This document shows, piece after piece, positions 1 through 4,573 of a stretch of DNA of 5,347 nt (position 1 is its first letter; the number at the start of each line of letters is the position of its first letter). Source of the DNA: Pseudomonadota bacterium (lineage in GTDB: Bacteria; Pseudomonadota; Gammaproteobacteria; Steroidobacterales; GCA-2729495); contig JAUPLK010000134.1 of assembly GCA_030836925.1 (NCBI GenBank), forward strand, positions 1 through 5,347, given 5' to 3'. The notes beneath the pieces were generated by a model. The model was given only the letters and a program-made list of their open reading frames with translations, searched no databases and was not told where the DNA came from. The translations under genes and the position numbers were made by a program.

Positions 1-345
1 CACCAGCGTCTCAGTGCACACGTGGAAAAGCTGTTCAGGGACTCCGGCATGAATTACACGCTGGACTGGCATCTGTCGGGCGAGCCCTTTCTGACGCCGC
101 CGGGACAACTCACCACTGCGGTCAGCGCAGCCGTGACCAGGGTCACCGGGATCACGCCGACACTGTCGACCGGTGGTGGCACCTCGGACGGCCGGTTCAT
201 CGCACCGAGCGGTACTCATGTCGTCGAGTTTGGTGCCGTGAATGCCACGATTCACAAGCCGAACGAACAGATACCGGTTGCCGATATCGGCAAAATGCGC
301 GACGTGTACCGGGACATCATCGACCGGCTGCTCGGGCAGCCCTGA
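1..345 (+). CDS. dapE: Succinyl-diaminopimelate desuccinylase, C-terminal part (5' truncated by window)
   Basis: DapE is a cytoplasmic di-zinc M20-family amidohydrolase that hydrolyses N-succinyl-L,L-2,6-diaminopimelate to succinate and L,L-diaminopimelate, in the pathway to lysine and meso-DAP for peptidoglycan. The frame is open from base 1 and 114 codons are present, about the last third of a family that is usually near 375 residues. The diagnostic stretch STGGGTSDGRF is at about 166-198, followed by VVEFGAVNATIHKPNE. The His of IHK (codon 253-255) matches the C-terminal zinc-ligand His of the family. The first ATG in the window (49-51) is internal and is not the start. The gene ends in TGA 14 bases before the stop of the convergent dsbB. 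Identification is firm from the two motifs; the catalytic N-terminal residues lie outside the window and could not be checked. Confidence 0.95.
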   Translation, partial: HQRLSAHVEKLFRDSGMNYTLDWHLSGEPFLTPPGQLTTAVSAAVTRVTGITPTLSTGGGTSDGRFIAPSGTHVVEFGAVNATIHKPNEQIPVADIGKMRDVYRDIIDRLLGQP

Positions 346-359
346 GCGACAGAAAGACT

Positions 360-887
360 TCAGTGCCGGCCGATGCGCCAGCCTTTGCCACGCCAGTTCA
401 GCAGGACACCAAAGATACCGAGCCCGGTCAGGGCAAGCAGCACCCATCCCGGCATGCTCAGCCCCAGCAGGGTCCAGTCCACCTTTGCACACTCGCCCGA
501 ACCCGACAGGACTGTCATCAGCACCTCACCGACCGGGAAAGCCTCGAGCATGAAGTCGAGGCCCGGACCACAGGCTGGAACCCGCTCCGGCGGCAGGGCC
601 TGCAGCCAGAGCTGACGAGCCGCCACACCGCTGCCCGCCAGCGCCATCAGACCGATGAGGATGGCATGGAACTTCCGCAACACCGGGCCCGCGGGAAATA
701 CGGCCGCGATCAGGAACATGAGCCCGAGGCCGATCAGCGCGACGCGCTGGAAGATGCACAGCGGACAGGGGTCGAGACCCAGAACGTACTGGGCATAGAG
801 CGCATAGCCGATCAGCGCACAGCAGACCAGAAATCCGGCTGCATTCGCGCCGCGCACGGTGGCAAGAATATTCATGGGACCGATCAT
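360..887 (-). CDS. dsbB: Disulfide bond formation protein B (DsbB), quinone-linked DsbA oxidase
   Basis: DsbB is an inner-membrane protein that reoxidises periplasmic DsbA and passes the electrons to ubiquinone or menaquinone. The 175-residue product has the expected size and four hydrophobic segments (about 14-36, 45-64, 73-92 and 141-163). The first periplasmic loop carries the redox pair Cys41-Pro-Leu-Cys44. The second loop carries Cys106 and Cys133. Arg48, just after the first pair, matches the residue implicated in quinone interaction in E. coli DsbB. The start at 887 is chosen because its ATG overlaps the tsaB stop as ATGA (884-887), which suggests translational coupling; no strong Shine-Dalgarno lies upstream. 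ATG at 875 (residue 5) is an alternative. The C-terminus is basic (WRGKGWRIGRH), as expected of a cytoplasmic tail. No dsbA is visible in the window. Confidence 0.96.
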   Translation of the reverse strand: MIGPMNILATVRGANAAGFLVCCALIGYALYAQYVLGLDPCPLCIFQRVALIGLGLMFLIAAVFPAGPVLRKFHAILIGLMALAGSGVAARQLWLQALPPERVPACGPGLDFMLEAFPVGEVLMTVLSGSGECAKVDWTLLGLSMPGWVLLALTGLGIFGVLLNWRGKGWRIGRH

Positions 888-1585
888 GCTGGCTGTCCGG
901 AAAAAGATGTTACCCGGTCACGCAGGTAATTCGGCAATGCAAGCGCCGGTACGACGGTCTGGCCACGCAGGAATTTTGCATGGGCCAGTGTGGCAACATC
1001 GGTAGCGGATGGACGCAACCCGGCATCAAGGCCCGTCATCACGCCGGCAAACCGGTCGCGCAGGCCCGGGTAGGCCAGCCAGCCCGGTCCCGCAGCAAAA
1101 CACGAGGACAGACCCGCACAGCTGACTTCCTCCGGCTGCAGCAGCACATCTTCCCGCAGGACCCGCACACCCAGCTCGTCATCGGGCGCATAAACTGCAA
1201 AGTAGACCTGCCCCATCCGCGCATCCAGGCAACAGGCCACCGGCTGTGCCGGCGAAGCACGAAACCCGCCCATTGCCAGTGCCGCCAGCGTCGATACCGG
1301 CACTACGGGCAGTTGCCGGGCAAAACCGAGCGCCTGCACCAGGGCCGCAGCGACCCGCACGCCGGTGAAACTGCCGGGACCGGCGCCAAAGGCCAGACAA
1401 TCCAGCTGGTCCAGGCGAATGCCGGTCTCGTCGATCAGTTCCTGCACCCAGCTGTAGATGGCCCGTGAAGGCGTCTGCAGGCCTTCGGCCGCGCGCACGG
1501 CGCGCTGCGATCCACGGACCAGTGCGAGGCTGGGAAAGTCAGTGGCCGTCTCGACAGCCAGACAGCAGAAATCCGCGTGCTTCAC
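884..1585 (-). CDS. tsaB: tRNA threonylcarbamoyladenosine biosynthesis protein TsaB, GTG start
   Basis: TsaB is the non-catalytic ASKHA-fold partner of TsaD. With TsaE they transfer threonylcarbamoyl from the TsaC product to A37 of ANN-decoding tRNAs (t6A). The 233-residue product has the N-terminal beta strand CCLAVETATDFPSLALV (about 7-23), the family signature GAGPGSFTGVR at 67-77, and the C-terminal PNYLRDRV typical of TsaB. The frame stays open upstream to 1756, but those extra residues are low-complexity and outside the fold. Family alignment favours GTG at 1583-1585, with a purine-rich GAAAG (1593-1597) seven bases upstream; no ATG or better start lies near. The gene is the first of a two-gene unit with dsbB (4-base overlap) and diverges from pckG. 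A terminator-like element lies 27 bases upstream. Function is confident; the exact start is less so. Confidence 0.93.
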   Translation of the reverse strand: MKHADFCCLAVETATDFPSLALVRGSQRAVRAAEGLQTPSRAIYSWVQELIDETGIRLDQLDCLAFGAGPGSFTGVRVAAALVQALGFARQLPVVPVSTLAALAMGGFRASPAQPVACCLDARMGQVYFAVYAPDDELGVRVLREDVLLQPEEVSCAGLSSCFAAGPGWLAYPGLRDRFAGVMTGLDAGLRPSATDVATLAHAKFLRGQTVVPALALPNYLRDRVTSFSGQPA

Positions 1586-1612
1586 CGTCAGTCTTTCAAC
1601 CAGCCATACGAG

Positions 1613-1633
1613 AAAAAATCCGGGTCGCCCGGA
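1613..1633 (-). terminator. Intrinsic terminator-like hairpin plus T6 in the tsaB leader
   Basis: Read on the minus strand, TCCGGG-CGA-CCCGGA (1633 down to 1619) is a perfect 6-bp GC-rich stem with a 3-base loop, followed at once by TTTTTT (1618-1613). This is the usual layout of a Rho-independent terminator and works only for leftward transcription, since no T tract follows on the plus strand. There is no minus-strand gene upstream for it to end: the next gene to the right is pckG on the other strand. It therefore sits between any upstream tsaB promoter and the tsaB GTG at 1585, so it could be an attenuator or the end of a short RNA. The stem is short, so activity is not certain. Confidence 0.55.
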
Positions 1634-1659
1634 GGATGCAGCCAGACATGCAGGCAGAC

Positions 1660-1681
1660 CGGCAGCCGGGTCGGCAGCCGG
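1660..1681. repeat. Short direct repeat, two 10-bp copies
   Basis: CGGCAGCCGG occurs at 1660-1669 and again at 1672-1681, a 12-base period. The block lies in the tsaB leader, next to the divergent promoters. On the minus strand the copies are CCGGCTGCCG, and the CCCGG at 1666-1670 could pair with the CCGGG arm (1628-1632) of the terminator-like hairpin. It may also be simple GC-rich low-complexity sequence. Confidence 0.5.
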
Positions 1682-1684
1682 ATC

Positions 1685-1690
1685 AGTATA
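1685..1690 (-). promoter_or_regulatory. Candidate -10 box for leftward (tsaB) transcription
   Basis: Minus-strand TATACT matches five of six bases of the sigma-70 -10 consensus. The -35 region 17 bases upstream (1708-1713, GATTAT on the minus strand) is poor. A start near 1678 would give a leader of about 90 bases that contains the terminator-like element at 1613-1633. Low confidence without a -35 box. Confidence 0.3.
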
Positions 1691-1706
1691 GGCGATCCCT
1701 GATCTG

Positions 1707-1712
1707 TATAAT
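1707..1712 (+). promoter_or_regulatory. Candidate pckG promoter, consensus -10 TATAAT
   Basis: A perfect TATAAT lies 67 bases before the pckG ATG, preceded directly by TG. No good -35 is found at 16-18 bases upstream (for 17 bases, CAGTAT at 1684-1689), which would fit an activator-dependent promoter. Transcription would begin near 1718-1720, placing the stem-loop at 1722-1753 at the very 5' end of the mRNA. Confidence 0.5.
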
Positions 1713-1721
1713 CGCCCCCCA

Positions 1722-1753
1722 ATCGCGCCCGCAACACTGCCTGCGGGCGCGAT
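1722..1753 (+). promoter_or_regulatory. Perfect 12-bp stem-loop in the pckG 5' leader
   Basis: ATCGCGCCCGCA (1722-1733) and TGCGGGCGCGAT (1742-1753) are exact reverse complements around the 8-base loop ACACTGCC. The stem is GC-rich and very stable. It is not followed by a T tract, so it is unlikely to be a terminator. It ends 15 bases before the AAGGA ribosome binding site and would leave that site free. It could protect the 5' end of the mRNA, or be a binding site as DNA or RNA; the sequence does not decide between these. Confidence 0.6.
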
Positions 1754-1768
1754 CACTTCACAATAATC

Positions 1769-1773
1769 AAGGA
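1769..1773 (+). promoter_or_regulatory. Ribosome binding site of pckG
   Basis: AAGGA sits six bases before the ATG at 1780-1782. This decides the start: the frame is open for 105 further codons upstream to 1465, but that stretch overlaps tsaB and its leader and precedes this clear site. Confidence 0.75.
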
Positions 1774-1779
1774 TATTCG

Positions 1780-3522
1780 ATGACTACAAGTAATGCGGAC
1801 TTGCGCGACTGGGTCGACGCCGTTGCTGCCCTGACGAAACCGGCACGAATTCACTGGTGCGATGGCTCGGACGCTGAATATCAGGGCCTGGTCGCAGAGA
1901 TGCAGAAGAGCGGCGATCTCATCGCCCTCAACCAGAAAACCTACCCGAACTGCTATCTGCACCGCTCCAATCCCTCCGATGTGGCGCGTGTCGAACACCT
2001 GACCTTCGTCTGCACCAATGATCGTGACGCGGCCGGACCCAACAACAACTGGATGGCCCCGACTCAGGCCCATCAGAAGATGGATGAGCTGTTTGCCGGC
2101 ACGATGCAGGGCCGCACCCTGTACGTGATCCCCTACTGCATGGGACCGATCGACTCGCCCTATTCGCGCTGCGGTGTCGAGATCACCGACAGCGCCTACG
2201 TCGCCGCCAACATGAAGCTCATGACGCGCATGGGCAGTGCCGCTCTGGCTCGCATCGAGCGCGAGGGCAAGTTCGTGCGGGGACTGCACTCCACTGGCGA
2301 CCTCAATCCCGATCGCCGCTTCATCATGCATTTTCCCGAGGAACTCCTGATCCAGAGCATCGGCTCCGGCTACGGCGGCAATGCTCTGCTGGGCAAAAAG
2401 TGCCACGCGCTGCGTATCGCCAGCTGGCAGGCCCGCCAGGAAGGCTGGCTCGCCGAACACATGCTGCTGGTCGAAATCGAGAATCCGGCCGGTGAACGTT
2501 TCTATATCGGTGCAGCCTTCCCCTCGGCATGCGGCAAGACCAACCTCGCAATGCTCATCCCGCCCGAGTCCATGGCCGGCTGGAAGGTGCGCACGCTGGG
2601 CGATGACATTGCCTGGCTGCATCTGGACGACGAAGGCCAGTTGCGCGCGATCAACCCGGAAGCCGGCTACTTCGGCGTGGTGCCGGGCACCGGTCCGGCC
2701 ACCAATCGCAACGCCTACGACATGATCCGGCACGATACGATCTTCACCAATGTCGCCCTGACGGCAGACGGCGAACCCTGGTGGGAAGGCAAAGGCGATG
2801 GCCAGCCCGCCATCGACTGGCAGGGACGCCCCCATGACGCAAAGAACGGTCCTGCCGCCCATCCCAATTCACGTTTTACGGTCTCCGCCCGGCAAGGCTC
2901 CAGTTACTCGCCGCTCGCCGACGACCCGAGGGGTGTACCCATCAGCGCCATCGTCTTCGGCGGTCGTCGCCGCGAACTGGCGCCGCTGGTCTATCAGGCA
3001 AAAAGCTGGCGCCACGGCGTATTGATGGGTGCCGGCGTGGCCTCCGAGACAACTGCGGCGGCCACCGGCACAGTCGGCGTGACCCGCCGCGATCCGATGG
3101 CCATGAAACCCTTCTGCGGTTACAACTTCGGTGATTACTGGAATCACTGGCTGAGCTTCGAGAAGCGCGCCAAAAAGCTGCCGGCGGTATTCCACGTGAA
3201 CTGGTTCCGCCAGGATGACAGCGGACATTTCCTGTGGCCGGGCTTCGGTGACAACCTGCGCGTCATCCAGTGGATCACCGAACGCTGCGCAGCCAAAGTC
3301 GGTGCGCGTGAGACACCGATCGGATTCCTGCCCCACAGCACCGACATCGACAGCCGAGGGGTGGATCTCAAGCCGGGCGCGCTGGATGCCCTGCTGAAAG
3401 TCGATGCCGGACAATGGCGGGCAGAGATGGCATCCGTCGCGACTTATCTGCAGGAATTCGGCGAGCGGCTGCCGGCAGAACTGCTGGACGAACACCGCCG
3501 CGTCGTCAAAGACCTCGGCTGA
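1780..3522 (+). CDS. pckG: Phosphoenolpyruvate carboxykinase, GTP-dependent
   Basis: This cytoplasmic enzyme converts oxaloacetate plus GTP to phosphoenolpyruvate, CO2 and GDP, the entry step of gluconeogenesis. The 580-residue product is near the family's usual length of about 600. Visible motifs in order: SPYSRCGVEITDSAYV (126-141), FVRGLHSTGD (165-174), GKKC (205-208) with AEHM (225-228), the P-loop FPSACGKTN (247-255) holding the reactive Cys251 and Lys253, GDDIAWL (274-280), MGAGVASET (416-424) and GYNFGDYW (447-454). By alignment to the vertebrate enzyme, Lys207, His227 and Asp276 should be the Mn ligands. The GTP-type motifs exclude the ATP-type PckA family. The start is set by AAGGA six bases upstream and by the family N-terminus. 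The gene diverges from tsaB and converges on the cyclase gene. It is monocistronic as far as can be seen, and all recognisable catalytic residues are intact. Confidence 0.97.
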   Translation: MTTSNADLRDWVDAVAALTKPARIHWCDGSDAEYQGLVAEMQKSGDLIALNQKTYPNCYLHRSNPSDVARVEHLTFVCTNDRDAAGPNNNWMAPTQAHQKMDELFAGTMQGRTLYVIPYCMGPIDSPYSRCGVEITDSAYVAANMKLMTRMGSAALARIEREGKFVRGLHSTGDLNPDRRFIMHFPEELLIQSIGSGYGGNALLGKKCHALRIASWQARQEGWLAEHMLLVEIENPAGERFYIGAAFPSACGKTNLAMLIPPESMAGWKVRTLGDDIAWLHLDDEGQLRAINPEAGYFGVVPGTGPATNRNAYDMIRHDTIFTNVALTADGEPWWEGKGDGQPAIDWQGRPHDAKNGPAAHPNSRFTVSARQGSSYSPLADDPRGVPISAIVFGGRRRELAPLVYQAKSWRHGVLMGAGVASETTAAATGTVGVTRRDPMAMKPFCGYNFGDYWNHWLSFEKRAKKLPAVFHVNWFRQDDSGHFLWPGFGDNLRVIQWITERCAAKVGARETPIGFLPHSTDIDSRGVDLKPGALDALLKVDAGQWRAEMASVATYLQEFGERLPAELLDEHRRVVKDLG

Positions 3523-3537
3523 GCGCAATACGTTTCG

Positions 3538-3563
3538 GCAGGCGGGCCTTGCGGCCCGCCTGC
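3538..3563. terminator. Perfect 11-bp hairpin between convergent genes
   Basis: GCAGGCGGGCC (3538-3548) and GGCCCGCCTGC (3553-3563) pair perfectly around the loop TTGC. It lies 15 bases after the pckG stop and 4 bases after the stop of the convergent cyclase gene, where a shared bidirectional terminator is expected. Neither side has a real T tract (ACTCTCAGC on the plus strand, GAAACG on the minus), so it may need Rho or act mainly as a 3'-end stabiliser. Confidence 0.6.
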
Positions 3564-3567
3564 ACTC

Positions 3568-4479
3568 TCAGCTTTCCACGCTGTACTCGATGGCAAGCGG
3601 TGTACCGCGGGCTGCAACGCGACCCATGCTGATCACGCCGCTGCCAGTCAGCACCGCACTGTCGCGGCGCAGGTAGATCTCCTCCTTGCCATCCTGCTGG
3701 ATGAAGGTGCCGTTGGTGCTTTCGTCGACGAGCACAAATCGATTGCGCGCCGCATCGACACGCGCATGTATCCGCGATATCAGGTTGCCCTTGATGACCA
3801 CGTCGTTTTCATCGGCACGGCCCATGGTTACCGTCACCTTGCCCTGGTCGCCAACGATCACTTCCTGGCCACGAAAACGCAGATACAGACGCGCATTTCC
3901 GGCCGGCACCCGTTGCGCCGGGTCGATCGAGGGCAGCATGTTGGTGGCCTCTTCCGGCTGCCACAACACCTCGAATACCGCGACCTCGTCTGATTGCCCC
4001 TTGGGGGTGGACACGTCGATTTGGCGAACCAGCGCCTTCCACTGCGGGCTCAACTGGTCCACCACCGCACTGGTGATGAGGATCTGGCCGGACTTCGCCT
4101 GCGAGGTCATGCTGTTGGCGGTGTGGACGGCGACACCGGAGATATCCCGCTCCTCGAGCTGAACCGCCCCGTAGTGGCAGCCGATGCGGATGGCAACATG
4201 CGTGCCCAGCGCATCGACACGCATGCTGTTGGTAATGCGCTGCTGCATCTGGTTGGCCGCATTGAGGGCATCGTCAGCGGACGGAAAAGTCGACATGACT
4301 TCGTCGCCCATGGTCTTGATGACCGTACCGCCGAAGTTCTCGGTCGCCTGCTTCATCACCCGCAGGCACTGCTGAACCGTCTCCCGGGCGCGCTCATCGC
4401 CGAGATTTTCATAGAGTTGCGTGCTGCCGACCACGTCTGCAAACAGGATTGAAAGCTTGTTTTCGGCAGCTGCGCTCAC
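3568..4479 (-). CDS. Class III nucleotidyl cyclase domain protein with C-terminal FHA domain
   Basis: The 303-residue soluble protein has a cyclase homology domain (about 8-175) and an FHA phosphothreonine-binding domain (about 197-290); no signal peptide or membrane segment is seen. Cyclase features: Asp15 in FADVVGST and Asp59 in KTMGDE are the two metal ligands, and Lys55 and Asp112 match the adenine-selecting pair of adenylate cyclases. The transition-state positions, Asn (+7 from Asp112) and Arg (+11), are His119 and Ser123 here, so activity is uncertain. FHA features: Gly220-Arg221, Ser235, His238 and Asn256-Gly257 are all present, so phosphopeptide binding is likely, implying a Ser/Thr kinase partner elsewhere. 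The start is GTG at 4477-4479: an in-frame TGA lies two codons upstream, and the domain needs nearly the whole N-terminus. The gene lies 94 bases downstream of the methyltransferase on the same strand. The product may make cAMP or be a catalytically weak sensor or scaffold. Confidence 0.9.
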   Translation of the reverse strand: MSAAAENKLSILFADVVGSTQLYENLGDERARETVQQCLRVMKQATENFGGTVIKTMGDEVMSTFPSADDALNAANQMQQRITNSMRVDALGTHVAIRIGCHYGAVQLEERDISGVAVHTANSMTSQAKSGQILITSAVVDQLSPQWKALVRQIDVSTPKGQSDEVAVFEVLWQPEEATNMLPSIDPAQRVPAGNARLYLRFRGQEVIVGDQGKVTVTMGRADENDVVIKGNLISRIHARVDAARNRFVLVDESTNGTFIQQDGKEEIYLRRDSAVLTGSGVISMGRVAARGTPLAIEYSVES

Positions 4480-4517
4480 AGGTCACCCGGCACGCAATAT
4501 GTCAAACCGCAGCGATG

Positions 4518-4523
4518 AGTATA
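4518..4523 (-). promoter_or_regulatory. Candidate -10 box for the cyclase-FHA gene
   Basis: Minus-strand TATACT matches five of six -10 consensus bases and would place a start about 30 bases before the GTG at 4479. No convincing -35 is found 16-19 bases upstream. A TTGACA (4499-4504, minus strand) is a perfect -35 hexamer but lies too near the start codon to serve this gene. Confidence 0.25.
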
Positions 4524-4536
4524 TGCCATGACATGC

Positions 4537-4561
4537 CCGGCCTGGACAGTGTCCGGACCGG
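4537..4561 (-). other. Imperfect hairpin downstream of the methyltransferase stop
   Basis: On the minus strand CCGGTCCGGACACTGTCCAG and the following GCCGG can fold: an outer stem of about six pairs including one G-T, one C-A mismatch, then GGA/TCC around CACTG. It begins 12 bases after the methyltransferase stop and has no T tract. It contains the perfect dyad GGACA-C-TGTCC (4544-4554), which could instead be a protein site. It may partly separate the two genes transcriptionally. Confidence 0.3.
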
Positions 4562-4573
4562 CGACCAGAGCCA

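Larger units (their letters stand above)
1681..1720. promoter_or_regulatory. Operator-like repeat block between divergent tsaB and pckG promoters
   Basis: Two adjacent 20-base units, 1681-1700 and 1701-1720, agree at 14 of 20 positions; both begin GATC(A/T)GTATA. Inside them GATCAG (1681-1686) and CTGATC (1699-1704) form an inverted repeat with a 12-base spacer. Three GATC sites fall within 24 bases (1681, 1694, 1701), with a fourth at 1751. The block covers the region where the -35 contact of pckG and the -10 of tsaB would lie, a common place for a regulator. No known operator is recognised. Confidence 0.35.

Noticed and set aside
363..929. Plus-strand open frame (188 codons) opposite dsbB
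   Set aside because: The product is hydrophilic and compositionally odd, while the minus strand encodes a complete DsbB with all four cysteines in place.
1722..1753. The pckG leader hairpin as an intrinsic terminator
   Set aside because: No T tract follows on either strand (CACTTCACAATAA on the plus side, GGGGGGCG on the minus side).
1586..1756. 57-residue N-terminal extension of tsaB
   Set aside because: The TsaB fold starts at the CCLAVET strand just after GTG 1585. The extension would run across the pckG leader hairpin and the terminator-like element and reads as translated non-coding GC-rich sequence.
1465..1779. In-frame 105-codon N-terminal extension of pckG
   Set aside because: It overlaps tsaB and the divergent promoter region, is low-complexity and Arg/Gln-rich, has no family counterpart, and a clear AAGGA site stands before the ATG at 1780.
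1753..2862. Long minus-strand open frame (369 codons) antisense to pckG
   Set aside because: It is the antisense shadow of a strongly conserved enzyme in GC-rich DNA. Its product shows no recognisable domain, and pckG motifs on the plus strand are continuous across it.
2869..3528. Minus-strand open frame (219 codons) over the 3' part of pckG
   Set aside because: Also a shadow frame: no domain or ribosome binding site, and the opposite strand encodes the conserved C-terminal half of PckG.
3994..4452. Plus-strand open frame (152 codons) opposite the cyclase domain
   Set aside because: It is antisense to the conserved cyclase motifs and shows no domain of its own.
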